Below, one piece after another: positions 34,695 to 47,239 of a DNA stretch of 64,000 bases; position 1 is the stretch's first letter; each line of letters begins with the position of its first letter. Location of the stretch: NCBI GenBank assembly GCA_025084515.1, contig JAJAGP010000092.1, positions 653,001-717,000 on the forward strand, given 5' to 3'. Made by a program: the position numbers and the translations under genes. The stretch comes from Ancistrus triradiatus. Its lineage: Eukaryota > Chordata > Actinopteri > Siluriformes > Loricariidae. The notes under the pieces were generated by a model, which had not been told where the DNA came from, did no database searches, and worked only from the letters and a program-made list of their open reading frames with translations.

Positions 34695-34975
34695 ATGCAC
34701 CCCTTCTCAAAGTCTGTCAGCTGGGAAAAATGTCATCAGGTGCATCATAGAGGTATGTCTAGCAGTCAACGATCTATCACCAAGAGGTATACCATCCAAA
34801 AGTAGCATCTGAGAGCCTTTGTTATAGGGCAGCAGGGAGAGCACACCCTCTTGTGGTAAAACACAGTGTCTAATCAGATGACACCTGTAATCAATTACAT
34901 ATCTGCCTGAGACATAACTGCATGCCGAGTTTTGCAGCAATCCAACATTTCTAGCTGGATGTGTTTTTTTATAAA
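34695..34975 (-). repeat. Dispersed repeat K, copy 2 (inverted)
   Basis: The reverse complement carries gcagatatgtaattgattac, aggtgtcatctgattagaca and ctctcggtgat-like wording, matching 28,160 and 59,895. Confidence 0.55.
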
Positions 34976-34994
34976 ATAAAATTTTTTTTTGTCA

Positions 34995-35115
34995 ATGAGT
35001 ATAAATAGGCTCAAAGTCCCAATTGTGCAAGCCTAGGGTGACAGTGGCAAGGAAAAACTCCCTAAATGGTTTAAGGAAGAAACCTTGGGATGGCCAAAAA
35101 GGGACCCTTGGGCAG
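34995..35115 (+). repeat. Dispersed repeat J fragment
   Basis: It contains caattgtgcaagcctagggtga, cagtggcaaggaaaaactcc, and gaagaaaccttggga. The other J copies in the gba1 introns carry the same words. Confidence 0.6.
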
Positions 35116-35119
35116 CCTA

Positions 35120-36719
35120 CAGTGATGCTTGGAAGTTTGTGAACCCTTTAGAATTTTCTATATTTCCGCCTAAATATGACCTAAAACATCATCATATTTT
35201 CACACAAATCCAAAATAGATAAACAGAACTCAGTTAAACAAATGAGACAAAAATATTATACTTGGTCATTTATTTATTGAGGAAAATGATCCAATATTAC
35301 ATATTAGTGAGTGGCAAAAGTATGTGAACCTTTGCTTTCAGTATCTGGTGTGACCCCCATGTGCAGCAATAACTGCAACTAAATATTTCCTGTAACTGTT
35401 GATCAGTCCTGCACACCGGCTTGGAGGAATTTTAGCCCATTCCTCCATATAGAACAGCTTCAACCCTGGGATGTTGGTGGGTTTCCTCACATTAACTGCT
35501 TGCTTAAGGTACTTCCACACTGGATTAAGGTCAGGACTTTGACTTGGCCATTCCATAACATTAACTTTATTCTTCTTTAACCATTCTTTGGTAGAACGAC
35601 TTGTGTGCTTAGGGTCGTTGTCTTGCTGCATGACTCACCTTCTCTTGAGATTCAGTTCATGGACAGATGTCCTGACATTTTCCTTTAGAATTCTCTGATA
35701 TTATTCAGAATTCATTGTTCCATCAATGATGGCAAGCCGTCCTGGCCCAGATGCAGCAAAACAGGCCCAAACCATGATACCACCACCACCATGTTTCACA
35801 GATGGGATAAGGTTCTTATCTTGGAGAGCAGTGTTTTCCTTTCTCCAAACATAACGCTACTCTTTTAAACCAAAAAGTTCTATTTTGGTCTCATCCGTCC
35901 ACAAAACATTCTTCCAATAGCATTCTGGCTTGTCCACATGATCTTTAGCAAACTGCAGATGAGCAGCAATGTTCTCTTTAGAGAGCAGTGGCTTTCTCCT
36001 TGCAACCCTGCCATGCACACCATTGTTGTGCAGTGTTCTTCTGATGGTGGACTCATGAACATTACCTTTAGCCAATGTGAGAGAGGCCTTCAGCTCCTTA
36101 GAAGTTACCCTGGGGTCCATTGCGACCTCACCAACTATTACACGCCTTGCTCTTGGAGTGATCTTTGTTGGTCGACCACTCCTGGGGAGGGTAACAATGG
36201 TCTTGAATTTCCTCCATTTGTTCACAATCTTTCTGACTGTGGATTGGAGTCCAAACTCTTTAGAGATGGTTTTGTAACCTTTTCCAGTCTGGTGAGCATC
36301 AACATCTCTTTTTCTGAGGTCCTCAGAAATCTCCTTTGTTCGTGCCATGATACACTTCCACAAACAGGTGTTGTGAAGAGCAGACTTTGATAGATCCCTG
36401 TTCTTTAAATAAAACATGGTGCCAACTCACACCTGATTGTCATCCCATTGAATGAAAAAACACCTGACTCTAACTTCACCTTCAAATTTACTGCTAATCC
36501 TAGAGGTTCACATACGTTTTTGCCACTCACTAATATGTAATATTGGATCATTTTCCTCAATAAATAAATGACCAAGTATAATATTTTTGTCTCATTTGTT
36601 TAACTGGGTTCTCTTTGTCTACTTTTAGGACTTGTGTGAAAATTTGATAATGTTTTAGGTCATATTTATGCAGAAATATATAAAATTCTAAAGGGTTCAC
36701 AAACTTCCAAGCACCACTG
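35120..36719 (-). mobile_element. Tc1-like transposon, family B copy 3, full length, dead
   Basis: Ends are CAGTGATGCTTGGAAGTTTG (left, after TA) and CAAGCACCACTG (right, before TA), 1.6 kb. The minus-strand transposase starts with ATG at 36,348 (MARTKEISEDLRKR). It reads through both helix-turn-helix motifs (TISKEFG, LPRSGRPTK) to the first catalytic Asp (WTDETKIELFG), then stops at 35,857. A second fragment (35,338-35,631) carries DNDPKHT and the C-terminus, with the catalytic Glu segment altered (PDLNPVWKYL). It is the best preserved family B copy here. Confidence 0.92.
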
Positions 36720-36721
36720 TA

Positions 36722-37030
36722 GATGTTTTAGATGTTTTTCATTATTTTGATTATATTGCTGGAGTTTTGGGACATCCTGTATCCTGCAGTACTTAAATAA
36801 ATAGCATCACCCAAGACTATCCTGTTACTTAATACGCTAATGTATACAGTTCAGAATCACTATATAGCAACTGGCAAAATCATTGTAATATAATTCACAA
36901 TGTAGTATATTGTAGTATATTGGCTTAATTTTTGTACTTACGCTCTATATTTATATTTCCATAACAGATATTTATTGACTTTGTTCATTTTTAAAGCAAG
37001 GCTAAACTCTCCTCTGTGACACTAGCCTTG
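36722..37030. other. Spacer before dap3
   Basis: AT-rich; no gene. It contains the duplicated word tgtagtatat near 36,901. Confidence 0.5.
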
Positions 37031-37186
37031 ACGGCAACTCATGACGTCATTACTCAGTAATGGCGGCTCCCGTAAACGTGTGTCTGTGACAGGACGAAGC
37101 TTACTTTTCTGCATTTTTTGGCTCTGTTAATAGTCAACTTTGTATATAGGTTATAATTGTGGATACCGTACAATAGTTGAAACGTG
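37030..37186 (+). promoter_or_regulatory. dap3: dap3 core promoter and non-coding exon 1
   Basis: A perfect CRE-type palindrome ATGACGTCAT is at 37,041-37,050, followed at 37,058 by TAATGGCGGCTCCC, which fits a YY1 site (ATGGCGGC). A donor GTGGTAAGG ends the presumed non-coding exon at 37,186. The order CRE, YY1 site, donor is what one expects at a housekeeping mitochondrial ribosomal protein gene. The transcription start is inferred to lie near 37,050-37,070. Confidence 0.55.
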
Positions 37187-37566
37187 GTAAGGGATCGTAA
37201 ATATATTTTCTGTTACTCGTAACATGCCTTATTAGCAACGGTCGTGCTTGTGCAGCTAACGTACTGCTGCCAAGGTGAATTGTTTGCAAAGAATCAGATG
37301 GAGATCTGAACTGTTCAGAGATTAGATTGTTTTTCCTTGACTGTAATATTAACCTGTCGTCAGATCTGTTGTGAAATAATTACACTGGGACTAGTCTAAC
37401 GGTAATATTAATGTGAAGAAAGATTTCACTCACTAAACTACTAGTTAAAACAGATTTCTGATGCGATTTCTATGCTGTGATCAAATCTGTAACCAGGCTG
37501 AATAGCTGTTAATTGAAGTGTGATTAATTTAATTTAAAATGTTATCTATTTTGTGCCATTCAGAAT

Positions 37567-40500
37567 ATGACTCTACCCAGACTTTGTCACAGACTGTGTC
37601 TAAATGTAAGTGAACCTACTTATCAGTTAAACTGTTACAAAGTCAAAAATTACAATCTTACCTAACAGTATTATTAAAGAAAATTAACAGATTTTATCTT
37701 TAGGTCTCTCAGATGCGTCTGCTGCACTTTAGTGCCAATGGACAGCAGCTGGAGAAGGCAGCAGTGGCAGATTCAGATGTATCGACTCGGCTTTCCATCT
37801 TCAGGACTTCAGAAAATGACCCGGTGTGTATGAAACAGCCAGATGATCCAGTGAACTAACTAGTTCTGCCATGCTTATATAAAAAATAAAACCTTTTACC
37901 CAAGAATATCAGTAATTTCCCAGCAAAGTGATAAAGTTTCCTAGAGCTGAAATCCTGCAGTGGCAGTTTAGCTGGTGAAGACCATAGACAGTTAAGTCCA
38001 TGTTTGAACAAAACCTGAAACAACTAAAAGGCGCAATGACATTTGTCGTGCAACTGATTGTAAAATAATAGCGCAGTAACCACACACAAACCAATTCCAT
38101 TTGTTGTATGTTATACTGTGCTAAGTGAAACTTTGCAAATGAAACTGGTGCAAATGATTATGATATGCGATAGGCCACCAGTCAAAATAACATTAAGAAA
38201 CCTGAAGTATGTTAATGATTCAAAGCTGGGATATTACTGCTTGAGGTACTTACCTGGCTTTTGATTTACTTTTGTCCACAGGCATGCCATGCGGAGCAGC
38301 ATGCTGGTCAGTACTACATGGTCCCCCCTGCACATGTACGCACACTGTTCCCGCATGGATTGCCCCCACGCTTCCAGATGCAGGTAATTGGCATTGTTTT
38401 CTTTACATCAAGACCTTTCATTTACAGATTCAAAAAGAAAAGATGTAGGAAACCTTCTGCACCGGACTTTCTGATAAAGATGAATGTGAGATATTAATGA
38501 GAACTTGAGAGTGTACATGTATTTCTTATGGTAGTCTTTCCCAAAAGCACCCTTTATAAGGAAATTTGTGAATGTAAAGTGCATAATTGATGACTGCACC
38601 ACTGTGGAGCAGTGGCTAGCGTTGTTGGCTCGCATCTCCTGAGACCCCTTATGGCCATTGCCTGTGTAGAGTTTCATGTTATGCCACTCTGTGTGGGTTT
38701 TCTCCCACATCCAAAGCCATGTGAGGTCAGTTAGTGTCTCTAAATTGAGAATGAGTGTTTGTGTATGTATAATCAGTTTGACTTGTTCCATGCTTGTACC
38801 TCTGCTCTGCTTCCAGATAAAGACATTTAATGAAGCTTGTTTCATGGTGAGGGAGCCGTCACTGGAGCTCATCTCTTACCTGAAAAGAGCTGACTATAGC
38901 AAACCTGCCCTGCGCTATTTACTCTGTATCCTCTCTTATACACACCAATATCTGTGGAGAATTTTGTTGTTTGATACCCATGGACGTACAGTATGTGTGT
39001 TTTACTTAGCACTTACCGTTGTGGTCAACATTATTGGCACCCCTGAATGTTAAGTAACCCATATAAAATATCTCCATTTTAGTGCAAACTGTTTATTATA
39101 TATACTATGTGTGTGTGTTTGTGTGTGTATTGGGATATATATGTGATGAATCCTGGCATTATCATCTTGGAATATTCCAGTGCCACCAGGGAAGAAAAAA
39201 ATCCATTGATGGAATAACCTGGTCGTTCAGTATATTTAGGTAGTCAAATCATTCATAGCACTGCCCCCACAGGCTTGTACAGAAAGCACTAGGCATGATG
39301 GGTGCATCATTTCAGCTGCCTTTCTTCTTACCCTGATGTGCCCATCACTCTGGAACAGGGTAAATCTGGACTCATCAGACCACATGATCTTCTTCCATTG
39401 CTCCAGAGTCCAATCTTTATGCTCCCTAGCAAACTGAAGCTGTTTTTACCAGTTAACCTCACTGACAAGTGGTTTTCTTAAGGCTACACAGCTGTTAAGT
39501 CCCAATCCTTTTGAGCTCCCTTCGCACTGTGCGTGTGGAAATGCTCTTACTTTCACTATTAAACATATCTCCGAGTCCCACTGTTGTTTTTCTATGATTT
39601 GATTTCTCCGCTGATCATGATCATTCAAGACTTTGTCCGACCACATTCCTTCCTCGAAGATGATGTTTCCCACACATACACACACATACATGCGTACATA
39701 CATACATACATACACAGTTATTTAAAAAAGGACACATTTTAAAATAATGCCAGGACGTTAATGGCACCCTTTGTTCAGTATGAAGCCAAAGACAAAGCGA
39801 GAGACATCTGGTTTCAGTTGTATGCCACACACTGAACAAAACAGGGCTCTATCATTGAAGGTCTAGGAAGACACCATTGCTCAAGGAAAGACATAAAAAC
39901 AGTGACTGAAGTTTGCCAAAATGTAGGCTTCATTTTGTCGTCTATGAGGGGTTGCAAAAATGTGTGTTATCACTGTAGATAAAAAAAAAATGCAACCAAG
40001 AATTGGGGAAGGATGCCTTTAATCCTGTCCATGTAATATACTACGTTTCTCCTTTATTTCTTTTTTTAAATGACTGCATGTATGTTGACAGGTCAGTGTG
40101 TTTTGTTGTTAATTGTATTTAGACATGCTGTTAAAATATTCTAATGATGCAAACTTGGTACATATCCACTTATATATGGCTTTTTCTACTAAACAGTCAT
40201 GGGCTCCAATGATGTTGACCACAGCTGACCATAACCATTAGTCTACTGAGTGTGTTTGTGAATTTTCCTTGATCTTGCATTAGATGGAGAGACCGGCTGT
40301 GGGAAGACCATGTCTCTGTGTCATGCACTGCATTACTGTTCCTCGCAAGGCTGGCTGGTCCTACACATACCAGATGGTCAGGAACTAATATATTTTTTTA
40401 CATGAGCACTGACAAATCATCATCATTGTCTCTTTTAATCTGCTCCATTCGCGGTTGCAACAGCAGATCTGATCCGCACATTAGACCTGGCTCAGTTTTT

Positions 40501-43500
40501 ACGCAGGATGCTCTTTCTAGTCAAGAATGTCCACAAATTACCAGAATAAAGTGTACATCTTTCTGTGTAGAAGTTAACAGTAAGTCAGTTTTGAACTTTA
40601 GATGATCAGAACAGCCAGCATTATTAGTTCGTTCATTCTCTTTAAATAGTCAGGGTCAAGTAGTCTGTGCCATAGCCACTGGCCTCAAGGTGTGAATAAA
40701 CTCTGGGCATGGTGCCAGTTCATCACAGGGCATCGTGCACTCACACGAGGAACAGCGTAGCAAGTCCAGCTACTGGAACTTTGTGGAACTTCAGTGGTTT
40801 TACCTACAATACTTTGCAAAAGTCTTAGACCACCAATATATTTGCTGTTTAAGCAATTATATAAGACCTTAAATAATTGTCTCTTTATTAAAGTACAAAC
40901 AGAACATACAAGAAATATTTACACAAATAAAAAAAATAAAACAACAAAATCCTCCCTGAAAAAGTGGTGACCAAAAGGGTCAACTTGGCATACCGATGAA
41001 GTTACTATTGCTCAAGTGCAAGGGGACGTCACACTAAATACTTGCAACTGTAGCTTATCATTTTGATCATTTTCCAGTTTTTCAATACTGCATACAAATT
41101 ACCTGCATTTTCTGGTTGTATTCTAATGAATAGACTGGGATATATTGTAATAAAATGGTCATTAAACCACTGATAAACAACAAATCTAATTGTGGTCTAA
41201 GACTTTTGCACAGTACTGTACATTAAATCCTAGCAAGATCTTGTTGGATTGTGTTTTTGGGCTATTGCTTATTTGTACTAGTATGAGGTAAAGTCTACTC
41301 AGAAGTCTATAAGTCACTCTGGATAAGGACATTTGCTAAATGCTGTAAATGTAAGCGATTCAAATGTTACAATGACAAATGATTAATAAGACAATCCACC
41401 CATGAAGGGATTTGGGTGCCAGTCTTGTCGGTGCTTTCTCTTCCATCCCTCATGACCCTGGTCAGGAAAAGCAGTGTTTTGATATGAAAATATAAGTAAA
41501 AACATTTTCATAACTAAAGCATGTGTATTATTTGGGTGGCACAGTGTCCTCCCTGTGTCCGCATGGGTTTTTCTTCGGGTACTTTGGTTTCCTCCCACAT
41601 TCCAAAGTCATGTATTGGTTGCTCTAAGTAGGCCCATTGGTTAATTGGTTGCTCTTAAGTTGGCTCAATGTGAATAATGTTCAATGTCAGGTGCTGCGAC
41701 GCAACAATTTGAATTTAGTCTTGGTCTCACCAACTGTTGGTTGTCATGTTTTAATAAAAAAATAAATGACTCATCTGGCATCATTGTTTTAGGCCACCAT
41801 TAAATTGTTGCAGCGATAGTGTAATGACTTGTATAATTATTTCTCAGTCTCTAAGAATACATCCAGAAATACAGAGAATGTGTGTGCTGTATTAAACTGA
41901 AACCAATCAGGAAAAAACAACTTCTATAGGCTACAGTGGCAGGTACTTAGTGTGACCTCCCCTTACAGTTGAGCAACAGCAGCATTTGTCAGCTTCATCG
42001 GGATGGAACGCTGACCCTAATACAGTCCAAAGAAGCTTGATCAGGAATGTTGTTTTTGGAAAGGTAACAGCCAAGAAACCTCTGTTTCAGAGTGGGATCA
42101 GGGTGAAAGGGCCAAGATGTGCTAAAGCTCACAAAGATTGGGAATGAAGATTAGTGGAAAAGAGCAGTATGGAGTGGCGAATCCAAGTTTGACAATTTTG
42201 GGTCCAGTCTTTGAAAATATGTTAGAAATGGTCATTATACCAGTGCTAAAACAATAAGTCAAATGGTGGCTTAAGACTTTTGTACAGTACTGTAGGTACA
42301 ACAAACAGCTGGTACGCCCAGTGATGGACTGCTGTTGCTGTGTGTGACCGTTTCAATGCAAAAGACATTTAAACAGAGTTTGCTTTCTCTTTAATGATTC
42401 TATAGCTCATTTGTGGGTGAAGAACTGCAGCGAGCTGCTCCCCTCATCATCTCGCCCAGGTCGCTTTGATCAGCCCATCCAGGCCTCGCAATGGCTGAAA
42501 AACTTTAAAATCACCAATGAGCATTTTCTGTCTAAGGTAATTTCAGGTCTGCTGATGAACCTGCTGAGCACAGGATACTGTTACGTATGCATTTCCATGA
42601 CTTGCTGTTTATTTTTGTTGAGCAGATAAAGACAACGCAGCGTTACGTGTGGACAAAGAGAGAAAGCACAGAGGAAGGACGGCCATTAGGGGAACTGATT
42701 AATCAGGTGAGGATTTGTATTTTTGGCCTCCTTAGGAATCCCTCGGTTATTTCGTTTGCTTTATGGTCTCCTCATACATGTTGCTCCCATAGCGTTGCTA
42801 GCCGTCATGCTCGGTGCAGGATGCTGTAACTTGCAAATCATGGTTTGCGTTTCCTCTTGGTTGGTTTCCTCAGGGTGTGTCTCGTGTGAAGAGCAGCAGC
42901 GACGTGGTGGGTGCAGTGCTGCGTGAGCTGAAGCTGCAGGTGGGGGGCGCTGAAGACGGAGCCTTTAAACTGGCAGTGGCTGTCGACGGAGTTAACGCTC
43001 TATGGGGTCGGACATCTCTGAAGAAGGAAGACAAGAGCGAGGTAATTCAGCTTTCTGATGCATGTTCTTTCAGGTCAAAATACACACCGCTGATAATATC
43101 TGTTGTTTAGGTGTCCCCAGGTGAGCTAACACTTATTCACAACCTGAGGAAGATGCTGAGGAATGACTGGGTAAAGCTCCTTCACCACCATCAGTTATAT
43201 ATAATCAGTTATATCCCTTTAAAATATGACCAGTCCATTTTTGGCTCTGCTTCCTCTCATTCAGTCTGTTTTGCTTTCTTAGTGCGGAGGAGCCATTGTA
43301 ACGACGCTCTCTCAGACAGGGTCTCTGTACACGTCACGTACAGCCTACCGTCCCATGGAGCTGCTGGGAGAGGTGGGAACATTTATCAGTAATAAGTCAT
43401 TTCAGTAACTGAATCATTTATGAGGATTCCAAAATACCCTCATGATATACTGATGCTTTCTGCTCGGATAATATTTATAGTGCTGTGAAAACTTCCACTT

Positions 43501-45447
43501 TTACTTTTAACCCAGCTGCTGTAAAGAACAAACTTTACATGGTTTTTAATGTACTATTTGTTGACATTAACACATGGGGTAAAAAAAATTAACTTGACAT
43601 TTTGCATATGCAGAGCTTTGTGAGGCGCCCGGGTGGTACAGCGGTCCCAGTCCTTGAACCCAGACCACATCATAAGACCCTAGCTCCCGCTCCCCTTGTG
43701 TTGACTAAGGATGCCATGCCGCCAAAATGTGCATGATGGAATATAAACATAAATAAACATACTGTACTTCCCTGGCCATAACCAAGTGGGAATGAGTCCA
43801 CTTGAAGGAACAGTAATTTCCAGTACAGGCAATGCAAAATAATTTCTTAAACACTTTAATCATTTGAGTAAGTAAATCCAGCACAGAGCTACTAGTAGTA
43901 AGTCACGGCGGTCAAATGACCCGCGCTCGGCACTTCTAGGTATATGTAGGTGCAGCTGGCACGGTGTTTATAGTGTTAAGCAGGGTACAAACGTTTCCAT
44001 TTCACGTCTGTTTGGCACAGAATTCCGACACCTAAAACTGTCTGTGCAACACAGTTTCTACTTTTGCAAAGTAGTTAACGCAAAGTCAGTCTACAAATCA
44101 ATGTCCTTAGACATCTGGAGTGAAAAGACAAGATTTTTAATTCCTATTAAAAAAAAATTTTTTATTAATGGACATTGAGTGGCTGGTTGTCAAATGGTGC
44201 TTACCTATAATTTTAATACAATATAGTTATATATAGTTTGTTTAATATATTCGCTGTTCTATTTATCATTTTTTCTAATTTAATATATTGTCCTTTATCA
44301 TATTTTCTATTCTATTATATTCTCTTATTTTAATTATTCATAGTCTATATCATATTTTCTTTTTATTGTATAATCTTTGTATATCCCACCTCTGCCATGC
44401 TGCCATAGTTGGGTCCTTGAGCAATTCCTTTAACCCACAGTTGCTTGGATTGTAAGGCTGGATCAATTGTAAGTCGCTCTGGTTAAGGGCATCTGCTAAA
44501 TGACATAATTATAATGTAATGTAAATGTATAATATTTAATTACAGGTCTGTGCCACTTAACGTCTGGTCACATATAAGTTTATTATCCTTATTATTGAGG
44601 TAATTAATCTACTTGGCCCATATAGTACCTTGCCGGATTAGCTGTTGTAGTACAGCAGCTATAATGACACACGTAACGGCGCAGCCACTGGTGCAGAAAG
44701 TTTTATTAAACCCATGTGGCATCAGCGTGAGCAGACTGAATGGTGAGCAACCTTTGGCTGTCGCCGCCCACCTTATAAGCATCCTGGAGATGATGAGCAG
44801 TTCTCTCCACTATCATGCGCGGACAGTTGAGAATTGGTTTCTATTTGACGCAGAAAGCTGATGGATCACGGTGAGGAGAAATGTGGAGTAAGAAGTTCTG
44901 CGTCTATGCAATGCAGCACAGCGCGGTTGGTTAAATCCACAGATGTACCGAAAGTGCTTTTGCCTGCTGATGAAGTAGATAACATAAAATGTATCTCTAT
45001 GCGACTCCGCAGTGATGGTCTAGCGTTTTAGATCCCTGCTCCGTCTAAGGCCACTAGATCATTTGACACAGTAAATGTTGTAAATGAATATACGAGCTAA
45101 ACTGTAGAAGCAAATGATCTGTATTGTACATTTCTCGTTTAGGAGGGATTTGATAAGATGGACCCCTTTGTGCCGATCCCTGTCTCCAACTACAGCGATA
45201 AGGAGTTGGAGAGCTGTTATCTGTACTACATGGACCGTAACTGGCTGCAGCATCCACACAGTCAGTGTCCAAGTACTTGGAGTAGCTGTCAGCAAACATG
45301 CTCACATTTGCAAGTAGACAGTCATTCAGTTAAACCCAAACTTTTTTTTTTTTGCTTACAGGTCGAACAGAAGAGGGAAAGAAAGAACTCATCTTCCTCA
45401 GCAACAGAAATCCGTCCATGTTCGAACGACTGTGTGCCTTCCTGTAA
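37567..45447 (+). CDS. dap3: dap3: mitochondrial small ribosomal subunit protein mS29 (death-associated protein 3)
   Basis: mS29/DAP3 is a GTP-binding protein of the mitochondrial ribosome small subunit, also linked to apoptosis. Coding exons: 37567-37605, 37704-37823, 38282-38383, 38817-38925, 40284-40376, 42406-42536, 42626-42706, 42874-43041, 43111-43170, 43283-43372, 45143-45260, 45362-45447 (TAA). All have AG/GT borders, phases agree, and the total is 1197 bp, 398 aa, the same length as the human protein. The N-terminus (MTLPRLCHRLCLN) is basic, fitting a mitochondrial presequence. Further on are HGLPPRFQMQ, the P-loop GETGCGKT (125-132), HLWVKNC, KRESTE.G.PLGE, the Walker B-like LAVAVDG (Asp 263) and SQTGSLY. 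It is intact; the introns hold transposons. The donor of the fourth coding exon (T/GTATCC) is weak. The neighbour gba1 lies 3.5 kb downstream on the same strand. Confidence 0.96.
39016..40226 (-). mobile_element. Tc1-like transposon, family F, in dap3 intron
   Basis: Terminal inverted repeats are GTGGTCAACATTATTGGCAC (left) and, at 40,200-40,224, the inverse of GTGGTCAACATCATTGGAGC. The interior (39,290-39,600) reads on the minus strand as a decayed transposase, with wording for transposase around the first Asp (plus strand ctggactcatcagaccacatgatcttc). A CATA microsatellite lies at 39,688-39,716. No intact frame. Confidence 0.7.
40284..40376 (+). CDS. dap3: dap3 P-loop exon
   Basis: This 93-bp exon encodes the nucleotide-binding P-loop GETGCGKT followed by MSLCHALHYCSSQGWLVLHIP. 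It matches the human exon content (GEKGTGKTLSLCH...). It begins mid-codon (Tyr 124) and ends mid-codon (Ala 155). Large transposon-bearing introns lie on both sides. Confidence 0.95.
40806..41221. mobile_element. MITE-like non-autonomous element, family H copy 1
   Basis: Short terminal inverted repeats: actttgcaaaagtcttagac (40,810) and gtctaagacttttgcacagt (41,199). The 0.4 kb interior has no coding. It shares the internal word tggttgtattctaatgaatagac with 57,310-57,345. It lies in a dap3 intron. Confidence 0.75.
41275..41355 (+). repeat. SINE tail fragment
   Basis: The word ataagtcactctggataagg, then acatttgctaaatgctgtaaatg, matches the tail of the SINE at 56,017. Confidence 0.55.
41935..42299 (+). 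mobile_element. Tc1-like family H copy 2 with transposase remnant
   Basis: The 3' end gcttaagacttttgtacagtactgtag matches copy 1. The interior plus strand reads as the middle of a Tc1 transposase (AKKPLFQSG then KAHKDWE) and leads towards gtatggagtgg. The 5' end is not clear. Confidence 0.6.
43373..45142. other. dap3: Last large dap3 intron
   Basis: It contains a SINE-like unit (43,622-43,745), an AT-rich tract at 44,200-44,380 and a SINE copy (44,390-44,530). A plus frame at 44,613-44,861 (82 codons, MAHIVPCRISCC...) is not recognised and has no splice or family support. Confidence 0.5.
44390..44530 (+). repeat. tRNA-derived SINE copy (5' truncated)
   Basis: It starts within the body (cccacctctgccatgctgcc) and ends with the tail gtaagtcgctctggttaagg, then gcatctgctaaatg. 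The pol III A-box part is missing. Confidence 0.7.
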
Positions 45448-45537
45448 TAACTTTTCTCTCTCTTTCTGTCTCTCCCCGTGTCTGTGTAAGTAATAGGATC
45501 CATGATACAGTTCATGTATGTCACTGATGTCTTTCAT

Positions 45538-45543
45538 AATAAA
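45538..45543 (+). terminator. dap3: dap3 polyadenylation signal
   Basis: An AATAAA hexamer lies 91 bases after the dap3 stop codon. It is the first canonical signal downstream and is followed by T-rich sequence. Confidence 0.6.
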
Positions 45544-45727
45544 AAGCATTTGGGATAAAAGCTGACCTGTTGCATAAAATGACCTCATTCATTTTACGCA
45601 AGCAGTGTTTAATGTTGTCTTCAGCTCGACAGTGAGTGCTTCTTGTGGAAAGGCATACTTCTTGAATTAAACATTCATTTTATTTTCCATAATAAGACAT
45701 AATAATGTTCCAGAGTCATACAGATAT

Positions 45728-47237
45728 AGTGGGGCAAAAAGTATTTAGTCAGCCACTGATGGTGCAAGTTCTCCTACTTAGAAAGATGAGAGAGGTCTGT
45801 AATTTTCATCATAGTACACTTCAACTATGAGAGACAAAATGGGAAAAAAAAATCCAGGAAATCACATTGTAGGATTTGTAAAGAATTTAATTGTAAATTA
45901 TGGTGGAAAATAAGTATTTGGTCAATAACAAAAGTTCAACTCAATACTTTGTAACATAACCTTTGTTGGCAATGACAAAGGTCAAACGTTTCCTGTAAGT
46001 CTTCACCAGGTTTGCACACACTGTAGCTGGTATTTTGGCCCATCCCTCCATGCAGATCTCCTCTAGAGCAGTGATGTTTTGGGGCAACACGGACTTTCAA
46101 CTCCCTCCACAAATTTTCTATGGGGTTGAGGTCTGGAGACTGGCTAGGCCACTCCAGGACCTTGAAATGCTTTTTACGGAGGCACTCCTTCGTTGCCCGA
46201 GCAGTGTGTTTGGGATCATTGTCATGCTGGAAGACCCAGCCACGTTCCATCTTTAATGCTCTCACTGATGGAAGGAGGTTTTGGCTTAAAATCTCATGAT
46301 ACATGGCCCCGTTTATTCTTCCCTTAACACGGATCAGTCGTCCTGTCCCCTTTGCAGAAAAACAGCCCCAAAGCATGATGTTTTTCCACCCCCATGCTTC
46401 ACAATAGGTATGGTGTTCTTGGGATGCAACTCGGCATTCTTCTTCCTTCAGTTGAGTTTTTACCAAAAAGTTCTATTTTGGTTTCATCTGACCACATGAT
46501 ATTCTCCCAATCCTCTTCTGGATCATCCATATGCTCTCTGGCAAACGTCAGACGGGCCTGGACATGTACTGGCTTAAGCAGGGGGACACGCCTGGCACTG
46601 CAGGATCTGAGTCCTTCTCGGCGTAGTGTGTTACTGATGGTAGCCTTTGTTACTTTGGTCCCAGCTCTCTGCAGGTCATTCATCAGGTCCCTCCGTGTAG
46701 TTCTGGGATTTTTGCTCACTGATCTTGCGTGGGGCCCCAGATCGAGGGAGATTATTAATGGTCTTGTATGTTCCCACAGTTGATTTATTTATACCAACCT
46801 GCTTGCCTATTGTAGATTCACTCTTCCCATCCTGGTGCAGGTCTATAATTTTCTTCCTGGTGTCCTTCGACAGCTCTTTGGTCTTGGCCATGGTTGAGTT
46901 TGGAGTCTGACTGTTTGAGGCTGTGGACAGGTGTCTTATACAGATAACAAGGTCAAACAGGTAACAGGTAACACAGGTAACGAGTGGAGGACAGACGTTA
47001 CAGGTCTGTGAGAGCCATAAATCTTGCTTGTTTGTGGGTGCCCAAATACTTATTTTCCACCATGATTTACAATTAAATTCTTTAAAAAAATCCTACAGTG
47101 TGATTTCCTGGATTTTTTTTCTCATTTTGTCTCATAGTTGAAGTGTACCTATGATGAAAATTACAGACCTCTCTCATTTTTCTAAGTAGGAGAACTTGCA
47201 CAATCAGTGGCTGACTAAATACTTTTTTGCCCCACTG
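45728..47237 (-). mobile_element. Tc1-like transposon, family A copy 5, near full length
   Basis: It is bounded by AGTGGGGCAAAAAGTATT (left) and TTTTTTGCCCCACTG (right, before TA), about 1.5 kb. The minus-strand transposase starts with an intact ATG at 46,891 (MAKTKELSKDTRKK, helix-turn-helix KSTVG). Small deletions shift the frame twice (46,676-46,891, 46,399-46,719, 45,936-46,466). WSDETKIELFG, HDNDPKHT and PIENLW are all present, so the DD34E triad survives across the frames. It lies between dap3 and gba1. Confidence 0.92.
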
Positions 47238-47239
47238 TA

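Noticed and set aside
44613..44861. 82-codon plus frame in the last dap3 intron
   Set aside because: No recognised family, no splice signals in the right phase, and the dap3 protein is complete without it.
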